DNA of 64,000 nucleotides. Origin: Gulosibacter molinativorax. Lineage in GTDB: Bacteria; Actinomycetota; Actinomycetes; Actinomycetales; Microbacteriaceae. A program made the translations under genes and the position numbers. Positions 25,697-35,026 of the stretch are shown here, piece by piece. How positions within the stretch are numbered: the first letter of the stretch is position 1; every line of letters begins with the position of its first letter. The stretch is taken from assembly GCF_003010915.2 (NCBI RefSeq), contig NZ_CP028426.1, positions 248,001 through 312,000 of the forward strand, written 5' to 3'. The notes under the pieces are model-generated. The model was given only the letters and a program-made list of their open reading frames with translations. It was not told the DNA's origin and made no database searches.

Positions 25697-26383
25697 TTAG
25701 TGGTCCGACTTCTCGATGCCGTCGGACTTCTCGATGCCGTCGGACTCCTCGATGTCCTCGGAGAAGCGGCGGCCGAGCCACCGTTTGCCGAGCCACACGA
25801 TGAAGAGGAAGACACCGATGATGGCGATGAAGATATAGCCCGCCCAGCTCAGCTGCGAGCTGAGCTGCTGGTAGCTCGCGGTCGCCGCGGCGCCCACCGA
25901 GACGTAGGCGAATGCCCAGATGATGCACGCTGGCGCGGTCCATTTCATGAACGTGCGATACCGCATCCCGGCGATGCCGGCCGTGGCCGGCACGATCGAG
26001 TGCAGCACGGGGAGGAAACGGGATACGAAGACCGCGAGGCCACCGCGATTCTGGAGGAAGTTCTCCGCGGCCTGCCAGTTCCTCGCGCCAATCTTTCGGC
26101 CGAGCCAGGATTTCTTGATCGGCTCACCGAGGAGCCGCCCGAGCCAGTAGCCGAGCGATTCACCGATGAGCGCACCGACAATCGCCGCCGCTACAAGTCC
26201 ACCCCACATGCCCCAGCTCGTGACCGCGGTGGAGGCGACGAGCAGCACGGAGTCGCCAGGAATGACGAGCCCGATAAGGATGCTCGTCTCGAGCATGATC
26301 GCGAGTCCGGCCACCAATACGACGAGAACCGGGTTCATCTGCTGCACGGCGCCAATCAACCAGTCGAGCAGATTATTGACCAT
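25697..26383 (-). CDS. DedA family membrane protein
   Basis: 228 residues with about five hydrophobic segments. The SNARE-associated/DedA signatures LETSILIGLVIPGDSVLL and the VSRFLPVLHSIVPATAGIAGM segment are present; the latter carries the arginine important for lipid scramblase function. Members flip phospholipids such as phosphatidylethanolamine or undecaprenyl phosphate. The cytoplasmic tail contains the repeated hexapeptide SDGIEK, encoded by an 18-bp tandem repeat. Monocistronic. Confidence 0.92.
   Translation of the reverse strand: MVNNLLDWLIGAVQQMNPVLVVLVAGLAIMLETSILIGLVIPGDSVLLVASTAVTSWGMWGGLVAAAIVGALIGESLGYWLGRLLGEPIKKSWLGRKIGARNWQAAENFLQNRGGLAVFVSRFLPVLHSIVPATAGIAGMRYRTFMKWTAPACIIWAFAYVSVGAAATASYQQLSSQLSWAGYIFIAIIGVFLFIVWLGKRWLGRRFSEDIEESDGIEKSDGIEKSDH
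25707..25760. repeat. 18-bp tandem repeat in the 3' end of the dedA gene
   Basis: Two perfect copies (25707-25724 and 25725-25742) of an 18-base unit beginning GACTTCTCGATG are followed by a third with two changes (25743-25760). They encode the SDGIEK hexapeptide tail and can expand without disturbing the frame. Confidence 0.85.
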
Positions 26384-26541
26384 CCCTGCAGCTTAAAAGC
26401 GAAACCTGAACAGTTTCGGTGGCTCGGGGCCGGGTGGCTCGGTGGCTGGGGCCGCGGTCGACGCGCGATGTCGGAGGCCGCTGGCAGACTTTCGATAATT
26501 CGTTCGAATGTTGCTCGTGCGGCTCGCTCCGGAGGTATCCC

Positions 26542-27360
26542 GTGGTCACCAGCTCAGCTCGTGAAGTCCGTCGGCCGCTACTGGAGCGCGCGTATGCGCA
26601 ATCGAAGTCCTCCCACGTCGCATTCGTCGACGAGAGCTACCTCGCCCCTGCCGCACTGGAGCGTCGCGGGTGGGCCGGGAGCCAGCCGTTTTATTTGCTC
26701 ACCGCCTTCGTCGCGCCATTCGCCGAGGCGGATGCGATTCGTTCCGGTCTCCGCGAGCTGGTCGGCGGCGACTTCTGGCGCTCTAGCGAGGCGAATCGCA
26801 GCCCGGCGGGGCGAGCGAGGCTGCGTCGGCTCATCGAGCATGTGGCGCATGGTCCGCGCGGCACGGTTTCCTTGGTCGCGGTGAAGGCGCCGGTGTCGGC
26901 GGAGGATGCGAATGCGGAGGTGGCGCGGTCGGAATGCATGGCGCGACTCTTCGCGACGCTGTTTGCCGGCACCCACGCGCCGCAACTTGACCTCGTCGTG
27001 GCTGAGGAACGCCACCGGGCGTCGGTGCGATCTGCCGATGAGCGCACCGTCAAGCAGCTGCGCAAGGCGGGGCACATCGGTCGCAACGATCGCGTGTTCT
27101 GGGCGTCTCCCGCCGACGAGCAGCTCCTGTGGGCGCCAGACATCGTCTCCTACGCCCTCTACCGACAGCTCACGGTCGGCGGTGGTGAATACCTCACCCG
27201 CGCCCTGCACTCCAGAATCAAGACGGTGACCGTCGACGGTATGCACGGCCGAGAAGAGGCGGCGGAGGTGAGAGCGGCCCCCGCGTGCCGTAGCACTCAA
27301 GGCGGGGGCCACATCCGTAGTCGGGCCGAAACGACTGGAGCACGGACGATTGCTCAGTGA
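26542..27360 (+). CDS. DUF3800-like hypothetical protein
   Basis: 272 residues from the GTG at 26542, preceded by GGAGG at 26531-26535; upstream the frame is open but unconvincing. The FVDESY motif near residue 26 and the later APDIVSYALYR segment resemble DUF3800 proteins, which are predicted RNase H-like fold nucleases often found in accessory or defence regions. Spread acidic residues (D28, E29 and others) fit, but I cannot confirm a catalytic triad. The gene stands alone between dedA and an aldolase gene. The assignment is tentative. Confidence 0.6.
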   Translation: MVTSSAREVRRPLLERAYAQSKSSHVAFVDESYLAPAALERRGWAGSQPFYLLTAFVAPFAEADAIRSGLRELVGGDFWRSSEANRSPAGRARLRRLIEHVAHGPRGTVSLVAVKAPVSAEDANAEVARSECMARLFATLFAGTHAPQLDLVVAEERHRASVRSADERTVKQLRKAGHIGRNDRVFWASPADEQLLWAPDIVSYALYRQLTVGGGEYLTRALHSRIKTVTVDGMHGREEAAEVRAAPACRSTQGGGHIRSRAETTGARTIAQ

Positions 27361-27465
27361 CAGCCTATTCGAGGGGAAAACGCGGTGCAAGCAGCCGAGC
27401 CGCGCCGGCCAGCGTTGTGCGGGGAAACAGTTCGCTTGGCAGGCCTGCCTGCCAGGATGTGACGC

Positions 27466-28362
27466 ATGTTCACCGGAATGATTGCCTTCCCACTGACGCC
27501 ACTTCGCGAAGACTCGATCGACGAGGATGCATACCGTCGCATCATCTCGCGGCTCGCGGCCGCCGGGGTGGATGCCATCGGCGCCCTCGGGTCGACCGGC
27601 TCCTATGCCTACCTTGACCGTGAAGAGCGGCGGCAGGTGGCAATAGCCACGGTCGAGGAGGCGGGGGAAGTCCCAGCCATTGTCGGCATCGGCGCGACCC
27701 GCACCTCACACGTGCAGGCGCTCGCGGAGGATGCGCAGGAGGCGGGCGCCGACGCGGTGCTGTTGGCTCCCGTGAGCTATCAAGCGCTCACCGGGGACGA
27801 CGTGTTTGCACTTTATGAGCGGGTCACGGCCGGGCTCTCGGTGCCGCTTGTCGTGTACGACAACCCCGGCACCACGCACTTCACCTTTTCGACCGACCTC
27901 TACGCGCGAATCGCCGCGCTGCCGAACGTCGCCGCGATCAAGATTCCACCGCCACCCGCCGACGAGGTGGCAGGCCGGATCGCGACGATTCGCGCGGCCG
28001 TGCCCGAACACATCCGTATTGGTATCTCGGGGGACAACCGTGCCGCCGCGGCGATGAACGCGGGCGCCGACTCCTGGTTCTCGGTGATCGGCGGCACCCT
28101 GCCGCAGCCTGCGCTCGAGATTACGCGTGCCGCGCTCGCGGGCGATGCCGCTCTCGCCGAGGTCGAATCCGCGCGCCTGCAACCGCTGTGGGACCTCTTC
28201 GGCGCGCACGGCAGCTACCGCGTCACGGCGGCGCTCGCGGAGCACCTTGGCCTCGTCCCACAGCGCAGCCTCCCGCATCCGATCCTGGGGCTCGGGGATG
28301 CGGATCGTGCCCGACTCGGGGACGTGATTGACGAGCTTGACCTCGGGACGCGCATCCGCTGA
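27466..28362 (+). CDS. DapA-like aldolase/lyase (class I TIM barrel)
   Basis: 298 residues of the N-acetylneuraminate lyase/DHDPS superfamily. The Schiff-base lysine is K159 in AAIKI and the catalytic tyrosine is Y131 in VVYDNPG. The DHDPS loop GTTGE is replaced by GSTGS (residues 42-46), so a true lysine-biosynthetic role is unlikely; the genuine dapA is at 58749. A different keto-acid substrate is expected. The start ATG follows CAGGAT by seven bases and may be leaderless. The stop lies inside a 34-bp tandem repeat. Confidence 0.83.
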   Translation: MFTGMIAFPLTPLREDSIDEDAYRRIISRLAAAGVDAIGALGSTGSYAYLDREERRQVAIATVEEAGEVPAIVGIGATRTSHVQALAEDAQEAGADAVLLAPVSYQALTGDDVFALYERVTAGLSVPLVVYDNPGTTHFTFSTDLYARIAALPNVAAIKIPPPPADEVAGRIATIRAAVPEHIRIGISGDNRAAAAMNAGADSWFSVIGGTLPQPALEITRAALAGDAALAEVESARLQPLWDLFGAHGSYRVTAALAEHLGLVPQRSLPHPILGLGDADRARLGDVIDELDLGTRIR

Positions 28363-28426
28363 CCCCACCCGAATCTGGGCCCCGCGCATCCGCTGACCCC
28401 ACCCGAATCTCGGCCCCGCGCATCCG
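28350..28426. repeat. 34-bp tandem repeat across the stop of the DapA-like gene
   Basis: Two 34-base units (28350-28383 and 28384-28417, one mismatch) are followed by a partial third (28418-28426). The unit starts GCGCATCCGCTGACC, includes the gene's TGA stop, and so duplicates that stop codon downstream. Confidence 0.85.
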
Positions 28427-28501
28427 TGTCGCCTCCTCGCTAAACTGGGGAGGTTGCATCCGCACCTGCCGAAAGCCGCTTTCGTCGAAAGAAGAACCGC
28501 A

Positions 28502-31015
28502 GTGACCGTTGAACGAGACGACGTCCAGCCCGAGGACACGTACGATTTCCGCCGCCTCGAGGCAAAATGGCGTCCGATCTGGGACGAGCTCGACCCCTTT
28601 AATACCTCGAAGAACGAGGACGACCGCCCCCGGAAGTACGTGCTGGACATGTTCCCGTACCCCTCGGGCGATCTGCACATGGGGCACGCGGAGCAGTACG
28701 CGCTCGGCGACGCGGTCGCGCGCTACTGGCGCCACCGCGGCTTCCAGGTGCTGCACCCGATCGGCTGGGACTCCTTCGGACTGCCTGCCGAGAATGCCGC
28801 GATCAAGCGTGGCGGCGACCCCCGAGAATGGACCTACGAGAACATTGCCCAGCAGCGTGACTCGATGCAACGCTATGCCGCGAGTTTCGACTGGAGCCGG
28901 GTGCTCCACACCTCCGACCCCGAGTACTACAAGTGGAACCAATGGCTCTTCCTCAAGATGTACGAGAAGGGCCTCGCATACCGCAAGGAATCCAGCGTTA
29001 ACTGGGACCCGGTCGACCAGACCGTGCTCGCAAACGAGCAGGTCCTCGCCGACGGCACGAGCGAGCGCTCGGGCGCGATCGTCGTCAAGAAGAAGCTGAC
29101 CCAGTGGTTCCTGCGCATCACCGACTACGCCGACCGGCTGCTCGAGGACCTCGACGCACTCGAGGGCAAGTGGCCGCACAAGGTCCTCACGATGCAGCGC
29201 AACTGGATCGGTCGCTCGTACGGCGCCGACGTCGAGTTCGCGATCGAGGGCCGCGACGAACCCGTCTCGGTCTTCACGACCCGCCCCGACACGCTCTATG
29301 GCGCGACCTTCATGGTGGTCGCTCCGGATAGTGACCTCGCGGAGGAACTCGCTGCCACCGCATCCGCCGAAACCCAGGAGCGCTTCCGCGAGTATCTCGT
29401 CGAGACGCAGTCGATGGGTGCGATCGACCGCCAGAACGCGGATCGTCCGAAGACTGGCGTGTTCCTCGAGCGCTACGGCATCAACCCGCTGGACGGCTCG
29501 CGGCTGCCGATCTGGACCTCCGACTACGTGCTCGCCGACTACGGCCACGGTGCGATTATGGCCGTGCCCGCGCACGACCAGCGCGACCTCGACTTCGCGC
29601 GCGCCTTCGACTTGCCGATTCAGGTTGTGGTCGAGCCGGTCGACCCCGAAGAGGGTGTCGAATACGACCCGGCCGTGACCGGCGTGGCGCTCGCGGGCGA
29701 CGGCCAGCTCAGCAACTCCGGCGAACTTGACGGGCTCACGAAGGATGCGGCGATCGCGAAGGCGATCGAGCTCCTCGGCGAGCGTGGCACCGGCCGTGCG
29801 GCGAAGAACTACCGTCTGCGCGACTGGCTCATCTCGCGCCAGCGTTACTGGGGCACGCCCATCCCGATCGTCTACGACGAGGATGGCAACGAGGTGCCCG
29901 TGCCCGAGTCGGAGCTGCCGGTGCGCCTGCCCGACGGTGCTGGCCTCGACCTCAAGCCCAAGGGCTCTTCGCCCCTCGGCGCCGCGACCGAGTGGAAGAC
30001 CACGACGACGCCCGATGGCCGCCCCGCGGTGCGCGACACCGACACGATGGACACGTTCGTCGACTCGTCCTGGTACTTCCTGCGCTTCCTATCACCGAAG
30101 AACGACGAGGTGGCGTTCGACCAGGAGGAGCTCGCGAAGTGGGCTCCGGTTGACCAGTACATCGGCGGTGTGGAGCACGCGATCCTGCACCTGCTTTACG
30201 CGCGCTTCATCACGAAGGTGCTCTACGACCTCGGCTACGTCTCCTTCACCGAGCCGTTTACCGCGCTGCTCAACCAGGGCATGGTCGTGCTGAACGGCGC
30301 GAAGATGTCGAAGTCGAAGGGCAACTTCATCAAGCTCGGCGACGAGCTCAACGAACACGGGGTGGATGCGGTGCGCACCACGATGCTCTTCGCCTCGCCT
30401 CCTGAGGAGGACGTCGACTGGGCGGATGTGTCGGTCTCGGGCTCCGGGAAGTTCCTCGCCCGCGCGTGGCGACTCGCGGACGACGTGACCTCTGAGCCCG
30501 GCGCTGATTTCGCATCCGGCAACAGCGACCTGCGTCGCGTCACCGCGCGTGTGCTCGATGAGGTGCCGAAGCTCGGCGAGACGTTCAAGTACAACGTGAT
30601 GATTGCGCGCCTCATGGAACTCACGAACGCGACGCGGAAGGCGATCGACGGTGGTGTTGGTGCGGCCGATCCCGCCGTGCGCGAGGCGACCGAGACGGTC
30701 GCGATGATGCTCGACATGTTTGCGCCGTACGTTGCCGAGGAGATGTGGGCGAAGCTCGGGCACGAGCCCTCGGTCGCCCTGGTCGAATGGCCGGTGGCCG
30801 ACCCGGCGCTGCTCGTAGAGGACTCCGTCACCGCCGTGGTGCAGATCAACGGCAAGGTGCGCGACTCGTTCGATGTCGCGCCCGACATCGACGAGGAGAC
30901 GTTCAAGCAGCTCGCGCTCGAGACGCAGGGCGCGCAGCGCAACATCGAGGGCAAGGAGATCGTGAAGATCATCGCGAAGGCGCCGAAGTTCGTGAACGTG
31001 GTCGTGAAGGGTTAA
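28502..31015 (+). CDS. leuS: Leucyl-tRNA synthetase
   Basis: 837 residues from the GTG at 28502, chosen over a TTG at 28454 that extends into unconserved sequence. Class I signatures are present: the HIGH motif as HMGH (residues 59-62), the editing domain (about 225-420) with [15 protein letters not shown] and [16 protein letters not shown], and KMSKS at about residue 601. The anticodon-binding and C-terminal domains follow to [10 protein letters not shown]. It charges tRNA-Leu in the cytoplasm. A TAAACT box at 28441 could be its -10, with a leader of about 55 bases; no T-box structure was recognised. Confidence 0.98.
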   Translation: MTVERDDVQPEDTYDFRRLEAKWRPIWDELDPFNTSKNEDDRPRKYVLDMFPYPSGDLHMGHAEQYALGDAVARYWRHRGFQVLHPIGWDSFGLPAENAAIKRGGDPREWTYENIAQQRDSMQRYAASFDWSRVLHTSDPEYYKWNQWLFLKMYEKGLAYRKESSVNWDPVDQTVLANEQVLADGTSERSGAIVVKKKLTQWFLRITDYADRLLEDLDALEGKWPHKVLTMQRNWIGRSYGADVEFAIEGRDEPVSVFTTRPDTLYGATFMVVAPDSDLAEELAATASAETQERFREYLVETQSMGAIDRQNADRPKTGVFLERYGINPLDGSRLPIWTSDYVLADYGHGAIMAVPAHDQRDLDFARAFDLPIQVVVEPVDPEEGVEYDPAVTGVALAGDGQLSNSGELDGLTKDAAIAKAIELLGERGTGRAAKNYRLRDWLISRQRYWGTPIPIVYDEDGNEVPVPESELPVRLPDGAGLDLKPKGSSPLGAATEWKTTTTPDGRPAVRDTDTMDTFVDSSWYFLRFLSPKNDEVAFDQEELAKWAPVDQYIGGVEHAILHLLYARFITKVLYDLGYVSFTEPFTALLNQGMVVLNGAKMSKSKGNFIKLGDELNEHGVDAVRTTMLFASPPEEDVDWADVSVSGSGKFLARAWRLADDVTSEPGADFASGNSDLRRVTARVLDEVPKLGETFKYNVMIARLMELTNATRKAIDGGVGAADPAVREATETVAMMLDMFAPYVAEEMWAKLGHEPSVALVEWPVADPALLVEDSVTAVVQINGKVRDSFDVAPDIDEETFKQLALETQGAQRNIEGKEIVKIIAKAPKFVNVVVKG

Positions 31016-31135
31016 TCGGGCTAATCGGCCGACGCTTCTTGGCGTGGCAGCGGGTCGCTTTCGGCTCACTACCACGCCGTTTGCGTATCGTGGCCGGGCC
31101 GGATATTTCGGCGCCAGACAGACGATGGAGGGGCC

Positions 31136-31669
31136 ATGATCGACGATCACACACGCGAACGAGTGTCCGAAGCGATCGGCTCGCTGCCGGTGACGGCGAC
31201 GATTCAGGATGCACCGAACGGGCTATCGCTCCACATGACGCTGCCACTTGCGCACACGCGAGACGAGGTCTGGGCCGCAATCACGGAGCCGGCCGTGCTC
31301 GCGGGCTGGTCGCCGATCGTGCCGGACCGGCCGCTATCGGCGGTCGGACCCGCGGTATCGCACGAGAACCCGGAGGACGAGCCGGTTGATGCCTCGGTGC
31401 TTAGCGTGGTCGCGGGCGAGGAACTCCGGCACCGCTGGGGCGACGGGCAGGTCAGTTGGCGCGTCGATGCGGTCGAGGGCGGCGTGACGCTCGTCTTGGA
31501 GCAGGAATTCGACTCCCGCGAAATGGCCGCGATGACGGCCGCGGGCTGGCACGTGTGCTTCGCCGTCCTCTCGCTGCAGCTCGACGGCGAGGCCGTCGGC
31601 CGGGTCGTCGGGATGGATGCGATGGCGGTCGGTTGGGAGGGTCTGCGGGATCGGTACGCCGCGGTGTAG
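31136..31669 (+). CDS. SRPBCC domain protein (AHSA1-like)
   Basis: 177 residues of START-like fold: a beta strand (LSLHMTLPLAHTRDEVWAAITEPAVLAGW) forms the cavity edge and the long C-terminal helix near AAMTAAGWHVCFAVLSLQLDG closes it. Small hydrophobic ligands are bound in this superfamily; the function is unknown here. GGAGGGG sits eight bases before the ATG. It is more diverged from the broken SRPBCC gene at 3848-4499 than a recent duplicate would be. Its place just before comEA is probably incidental. Confidence 0.8.
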   Translation: MIDDHTRERVSEAIGSLPVTATIQDAPNGLSLHMTLPLAHTRDEVWAAITEPAVLAGWSPIVPDRPLSAVGPAVSHENPEDEPVDASVLSVVAGEELRHRWGDGQVSWRVDAVEGGVTLVLEQEFDSREMAAMTAAGWHVCFAVLSLQLDGEAVGRVVGMDAMAVGWEGLRDRYAAV

Positions 31670-31848
31670 GTGCGCGCCGCGTGGGTGCCTAGGTCTGCAT
31701 ATGTGCGTGTCGCGTGTGACTGTGATGGCGCATCCTGCCGGATTTGCTGGAGCGCGCTCGTTGGCCTGGGTGGTCGCGATGACGGCTGTGGATAGCGGGT
31801 TACGCACAGCCATGACGTGATCCCGACGACCTTCACCGCACGGCTCGC

Positions 31849-31854
31849 TACATT
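31849..31854 (+). promoter_or_regulatory. Putative -10 box of a leaderless promoter for comEA
   Basis: TACATT ends six bases before the GTG at 31861; no ribosome binding site is present. Confidence 0.5.
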
Positions 31855-31860
31855 GCCCGC

Positions 31861-32613
31861 GTGGAAGAGATCACGAAGGCGAGTGACGAGGAGCTGGCTC
31901 GGCTCTTCGCGGAACCGCAGCGCCCGCGGATCAAGGTCGGCGCTGGCGCCGCGGTGGTGCTCGGGCTCGTCGCCTGCGCCGTGGTCGTGCTCATGCTGGC
32001 GCTGCAGCCCCGTTCAGCGATTGGCGTGCCCTCGGACGCGGCGATGCCGACGCCTTCCCCGACGTCGACTGCGGCACCCGAGTCGGCGGCTGAGACTGCA
32101 GTCGAGGTGCCGACTTCCGGAACGCTCGTCCACGTGCTCGGGGCCGTCGTATCGCCGGGCGTGTACGAGCTGGGGCCGAACGCTCGCGTGGTCGATGCGA
32201 TCACGGCGGCCGGTGGACTGCAGGATGAGGCGGATACCGCCCAGATCAACCTCGCCCGGCCCGCGATTGACGGCGAGCAGATCTACGTGCCGAAGGTGGG
32301 GGAGACGCCGCCTGCAGTCTCCGACGTGGCTGCCGAGCCGGGTGCCGGGGATGCGAGCGGGTCCGGGGGAGCTGTTGGCGGTTCGAGCGGTGGCGGCGGC
32401 TCGAGCGGCGGTTCCAGCGGCGGCCTGGTCAACATCAACACCGCAAGCTCGGCGGAGCTCGAGACACTCCCTCGCATCGGCCCGGCAATGAGTCAAAGGA
32501 TCATCGACTTTCGCGAGCTCAACGGCGGCTTCACCTCGATCGAGGAGCTGAAGCAAGTCAGCGGCATCGGGGATACGACGTATGAACAGCTCGCACCGCT
32601 CGTCACGGTATGA
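31861..32613 (+). CDS. comEA: ComEA family competence DNA-binding protein
   Basis: 250 residues: a cytoplasmic start, one membrane anchor (residues about 26-50), a Thr/Pro/Ser linker, an SLBB domain (residues 85-145; VHVLGAVVSPGVYELGP), a Gly/Ser-rich hinge (about 160-188) and a C-terminal tandem helix-hairpin-helix (VNINTASSAELETLPRIGP). The HhH domain binds dsDNA at the outer membrane face in competent bacteria. Translation is coupled to comEC (ATGA overlap). The GTG start follows TACATT by six bases. Confidence 0.93.
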   Translation: MEEITKASDEELARLFAEPQRPRIKVGAGAAVVLGLVACAVVVLMLALQPRSAIGVPSDAAMPTPSPTSTAAPESAAETAVEVPTSGTLVHVLGAVVSPGVYELGPNARVVDAITAAGGLQDEADTAQINLARPAIDGEQIYVPKVGETPPAVSDVAAEPGAGDASGSGGAVGGSSGGGGSSGGSSGGLVNINTASSAELETLPRIGPAMSQRIIDFRELNGGFTSIEELKQVSGIGDTTYEQLAPLVTV

Positions 32614-34910
32614 ACGCGGCGCCGAGGCAGGCCGACTGGCGCCTGATTTTGCCGGCCGTTAGCGCGTGGTGCGCGGGCTGGGTGGCGACGGAGTTTCTGA
32701 CCGCCGCGGCCGGTATTGCGTTGGGACTCCTCGCCGCGACACTCGTGGCGGTGTGCTTCGTTCGGCGCGCCGCCTGGGTCGCGATTACCTGCGTGCTCCT
32801 CGCAGCCGCTGCCCTCGTGGCGGCGTCGGCCGCGGCGCGAGGTGACTCGCGCGTCCCCGAACCTGTCGCTGTGGCGATCGATGGCGGCGAGCGAGTGACG
32901 CTGGATTTTGTGCTGGCCGGACTGCCGCGCGAGGGCGCCTACGGCCATCGACTCCCGGCGACGCTCACGGCGATTGACGGTGTTCCCGCGACGGCCCCGG
33001 TACTCGTGTTCGCCGACCTCCCGGAGGGCTCCCCGGGGATTGGCGTTGCGATGCGAGTCACTGCCGCCCTCGAGCCCACAAGCTCGGGCGACGACGTCGT
33101 CGCGCTCGCGTTCGCGAAGGGACCGGTCGAGCTCGTGGCGGGTGCGCATCCCGTACTGGAGGTTGGAAACCACTTGCGCGCGAAGTTCATCGAGACTGCG
33201 AGACAGCTGCCCGGTTCTGGCGCGATGCTCGTTCCGGGCCTCGCCGTCGGGGACGAGTCCCTTGTCGACGACGAACTGGATCGCGCGATGAAGGCGAGCT
33301 CGATCACACACCTGACGGCAGTTTCTGGCTCAAACATCGCGATCATCGTCGTGGGGGTGGTCGGCCTCGGGCGACTGTGCGGGTGGTCAAGGCCGGTGCG
33401 AATCGCCGCGGCGGGGTTCGTGCTCGCCGGATTCGTGCTGCTCGTCACGCCGCAGGGCTCGGTGATTCGCGCCGCAGCAATGGCCGTGATCGTCCTGGCG
33501 CTCGAGGCGGTGTCTCGGCCGGTCGCCGGGGTGCCGGTGCTCGCACTCGCGGTGATCGTGTTGTTGGTTGCGGATCCGTGGTTGTCTCACGATTACGGCT
33601 TTGCACTCTCCGCGGCGGCCACTGGCGGACTCCTCATCGGCACGCGCCCGGTTGCGAAGTGGCTCGAGCTGTGGCTGCCACCGCCGATCGCGCTGCTCAT
33701 TGCGGTGCCGATGGTGGCGCAGCTCGCGTGCCAACCCATCCTGCTCATGCTGGATGCGACGCTGCCGGTCTATGGCGTCGTTGCGAATCTCCTGGCCGCA
33801 CCAGCCGCGCCGATCGCGACGGTGGTGGGGCTCGGCGCGTGTCTCATCGGCGCCATCGCACCGCCGGTCGGGCTCGCGATCGCGTGGGTCGCGTGGCTAC
33901 CGGCGCAATGGATCGCGCTGATCGCCGAGACCGTGGACCAACTGCCGGCGGCGAGCGTGCCGTGGCTTGCGGGGCCGTTTGGCGTGCTCTCGTGGGTCGC
34001 GCTGTGCGTTGCGGTCTGGCTGGCCTTGCGACGCCGCACGCCCCTGCCGGTGAGGAAGGCTCTCGCGGTCGGACTCGCATTTGCGCTCCTCTTCGCGACG
34101 ACGCAAATCACGCTGACCAATTTGCGGCGTCCCGTCGACTGGCGGGTCGTCGCGTGCGATATCGGGCAGGGGGATGCGCTGCTCGTGCGCAGCGGCGATG
34201 CCACGGTGTTGATCGATACCGGCGAGGATACGGAATTGCTCCACGCTTGTTTCGCCGAGTTCGGCATCGACCGAATCGATCTGCTTGTGCTGAGCCATTT
34301 CGACATCGATCACTCAGGAGCGGTGGGGGAGCTGCGCATCCCGGTGACGGCCGCGTGGCTGCCGGACACAGAGGAGGCTCGCCGGGAACCCGTCACGACG
34401 TTACTCGAGGGCGCAGGCATCGCCGTGTACTTCGGCGCGCGCGGCGACTCGCTCGAGCTGGGCGACCTGCAGTGGCGGGTACTGAGCCCGAAACGCAGCA
34501 GCGACGGCGGCCCGTCATTCGCGGAAGGTAATGACTCCAGCCTGACGCTCCTGGCTGAACCCACCGCATCCTGCGTGGCGTCTTGCCTCAGCCTGATCGT
34601 CCTTGGCGACCTGGGGGAGTCAGCGCAATCGCCGCTGCTCGGCGAACCCGTCGCTGCCGACATCGTCAAGGTCTCACACCACGGCTCGCGGGACCAGAAC
34701 GCCGCGCTCTATGCCGAGATCTCCGCGGCGGTCGGCCTGATTTCAGTCGGCGAAGGAAACGGTTACGGCCACCCCACTGAAGACGCACTCGGGATGCTCG
34801 CCACCTCTGGCACTGCCTCGTTCCGTACCGACACCCAGGGCCACCTCGCGGTCTTCGGCGACCGCGACAACATCCAGATCTGGACGAGCCGCAGCGAGCT
34901 GTCTAGGTGA
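32610..34910 (+). CDS. comEC: ComEC/Rec2 family DNA uptake channel protein
   Basis: 766 residues: three N-terminal hydrophobic segments with an OB-like domain (residues about 80-190), the Competence domain of about seven further membrane segments (200-490) containing LTAVSGSNIAIIVV, and a C-terminal metallo-beta-lactamase-like nuclease domain with GQGDALLV and SHFDIDHSG. ComEC carries one DNA strand into the cytoplasm and may degrade the other. The start overlaps comEA. holA normally follows in Actinobacteria, but here a metabolic block intervenes. Competence in these bacteria is seldom shown. Confidence 0.94.
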   Translation: MNAAPRQADWRLILPAVSAWCAGWVATEFLTAAAGIALGLLAATLVAVCFVRRAAWVAITCVLLAAAALVAASAAARGDSRVPEPVAVAIDGGERVTLDFVLAGLPREGAYGHRLPATLTAIDGVPATAPVLVFADLPEGSPGIGVAMRVTAALEPTSSGDDVVALAFAKGPVELVAGAHPVLEVGNHLRAKFIETARQLPGSGAMLVPGLAVGDESLVDDELDRAMKASSITHLTAVSGSNIAIIVVGVVGLGRLCGWSRPVRIAAAGFVLAGFVLLVTPQGSVIRAAAMAVIVLALEAVSRPVAGVPVLALAVIVLLVADPWLSHDYGFALSAAATGGLLIGTRPVAKWLELWLPPPIALLIAVPMVAQLACQPILLMLDATLPVYGVVANLLAAPAAPIATVVGLGACLIGAIAPPVGLAIAWVAWLPAQWIALIAETVDQLPAASVPWLAGPFGVLSWVALCVAVWLALRRRTPLPVRKALAVGLAFALLFATTQITLTNLRRPVDWRVVACDIGQGDALLVRSGDATVLIDTGEDTELLHACFAEFGIDRIDLLVLSHFDIDHSGAVGELRIPVTAAWLPDTEEARREPVTTLLEGAGIAVYFGARGDSLELGDLQWRVLSPKRSSDGGPSFAEGNDSSLTLLAEPTASCVASCLSLIVLGDLGESAQSPLLGEPVAADIVKVSHHGSRDQNAALYAEISAAVGLISVGEGNGYGHPTEDALGMLATSGTASFRTDTQGHLAVFGDRDNIQIWTSRSELSR

Positions 34911-35013
34911 CCTAAATTCGGCGTCACCCGTGGTCGGGTGAGTCAGCTGACGAAATTGCGAGCTCTCCGCGCTACGCGAACGCGACGGTCCCGGTGGGCT
35001 GATGACTCGCTTG

Positions 35014-35019
35014 TAGGAT
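35014..35019 (+). promoter_or_regulatory. Putative -10 box of a leaderless promoter for the LysR gene
   Basis: TAGGAT ends seven bases before the ATG at 35027. Confidence 0.45.
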
Positions 35020-35026
35020 CCCGGAC

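Noticed and set aside
28350-28426. CRISPR-like repeat
   Set aside because: Units are directly adjacent without spacers and there are only two full copies.
28363-28501. Possible T-box or attenuator ahead of leuS
   Set aside because: No T-box sequence, specifier loop or terminator could be identified; the tandem repeat explains the visible structure.
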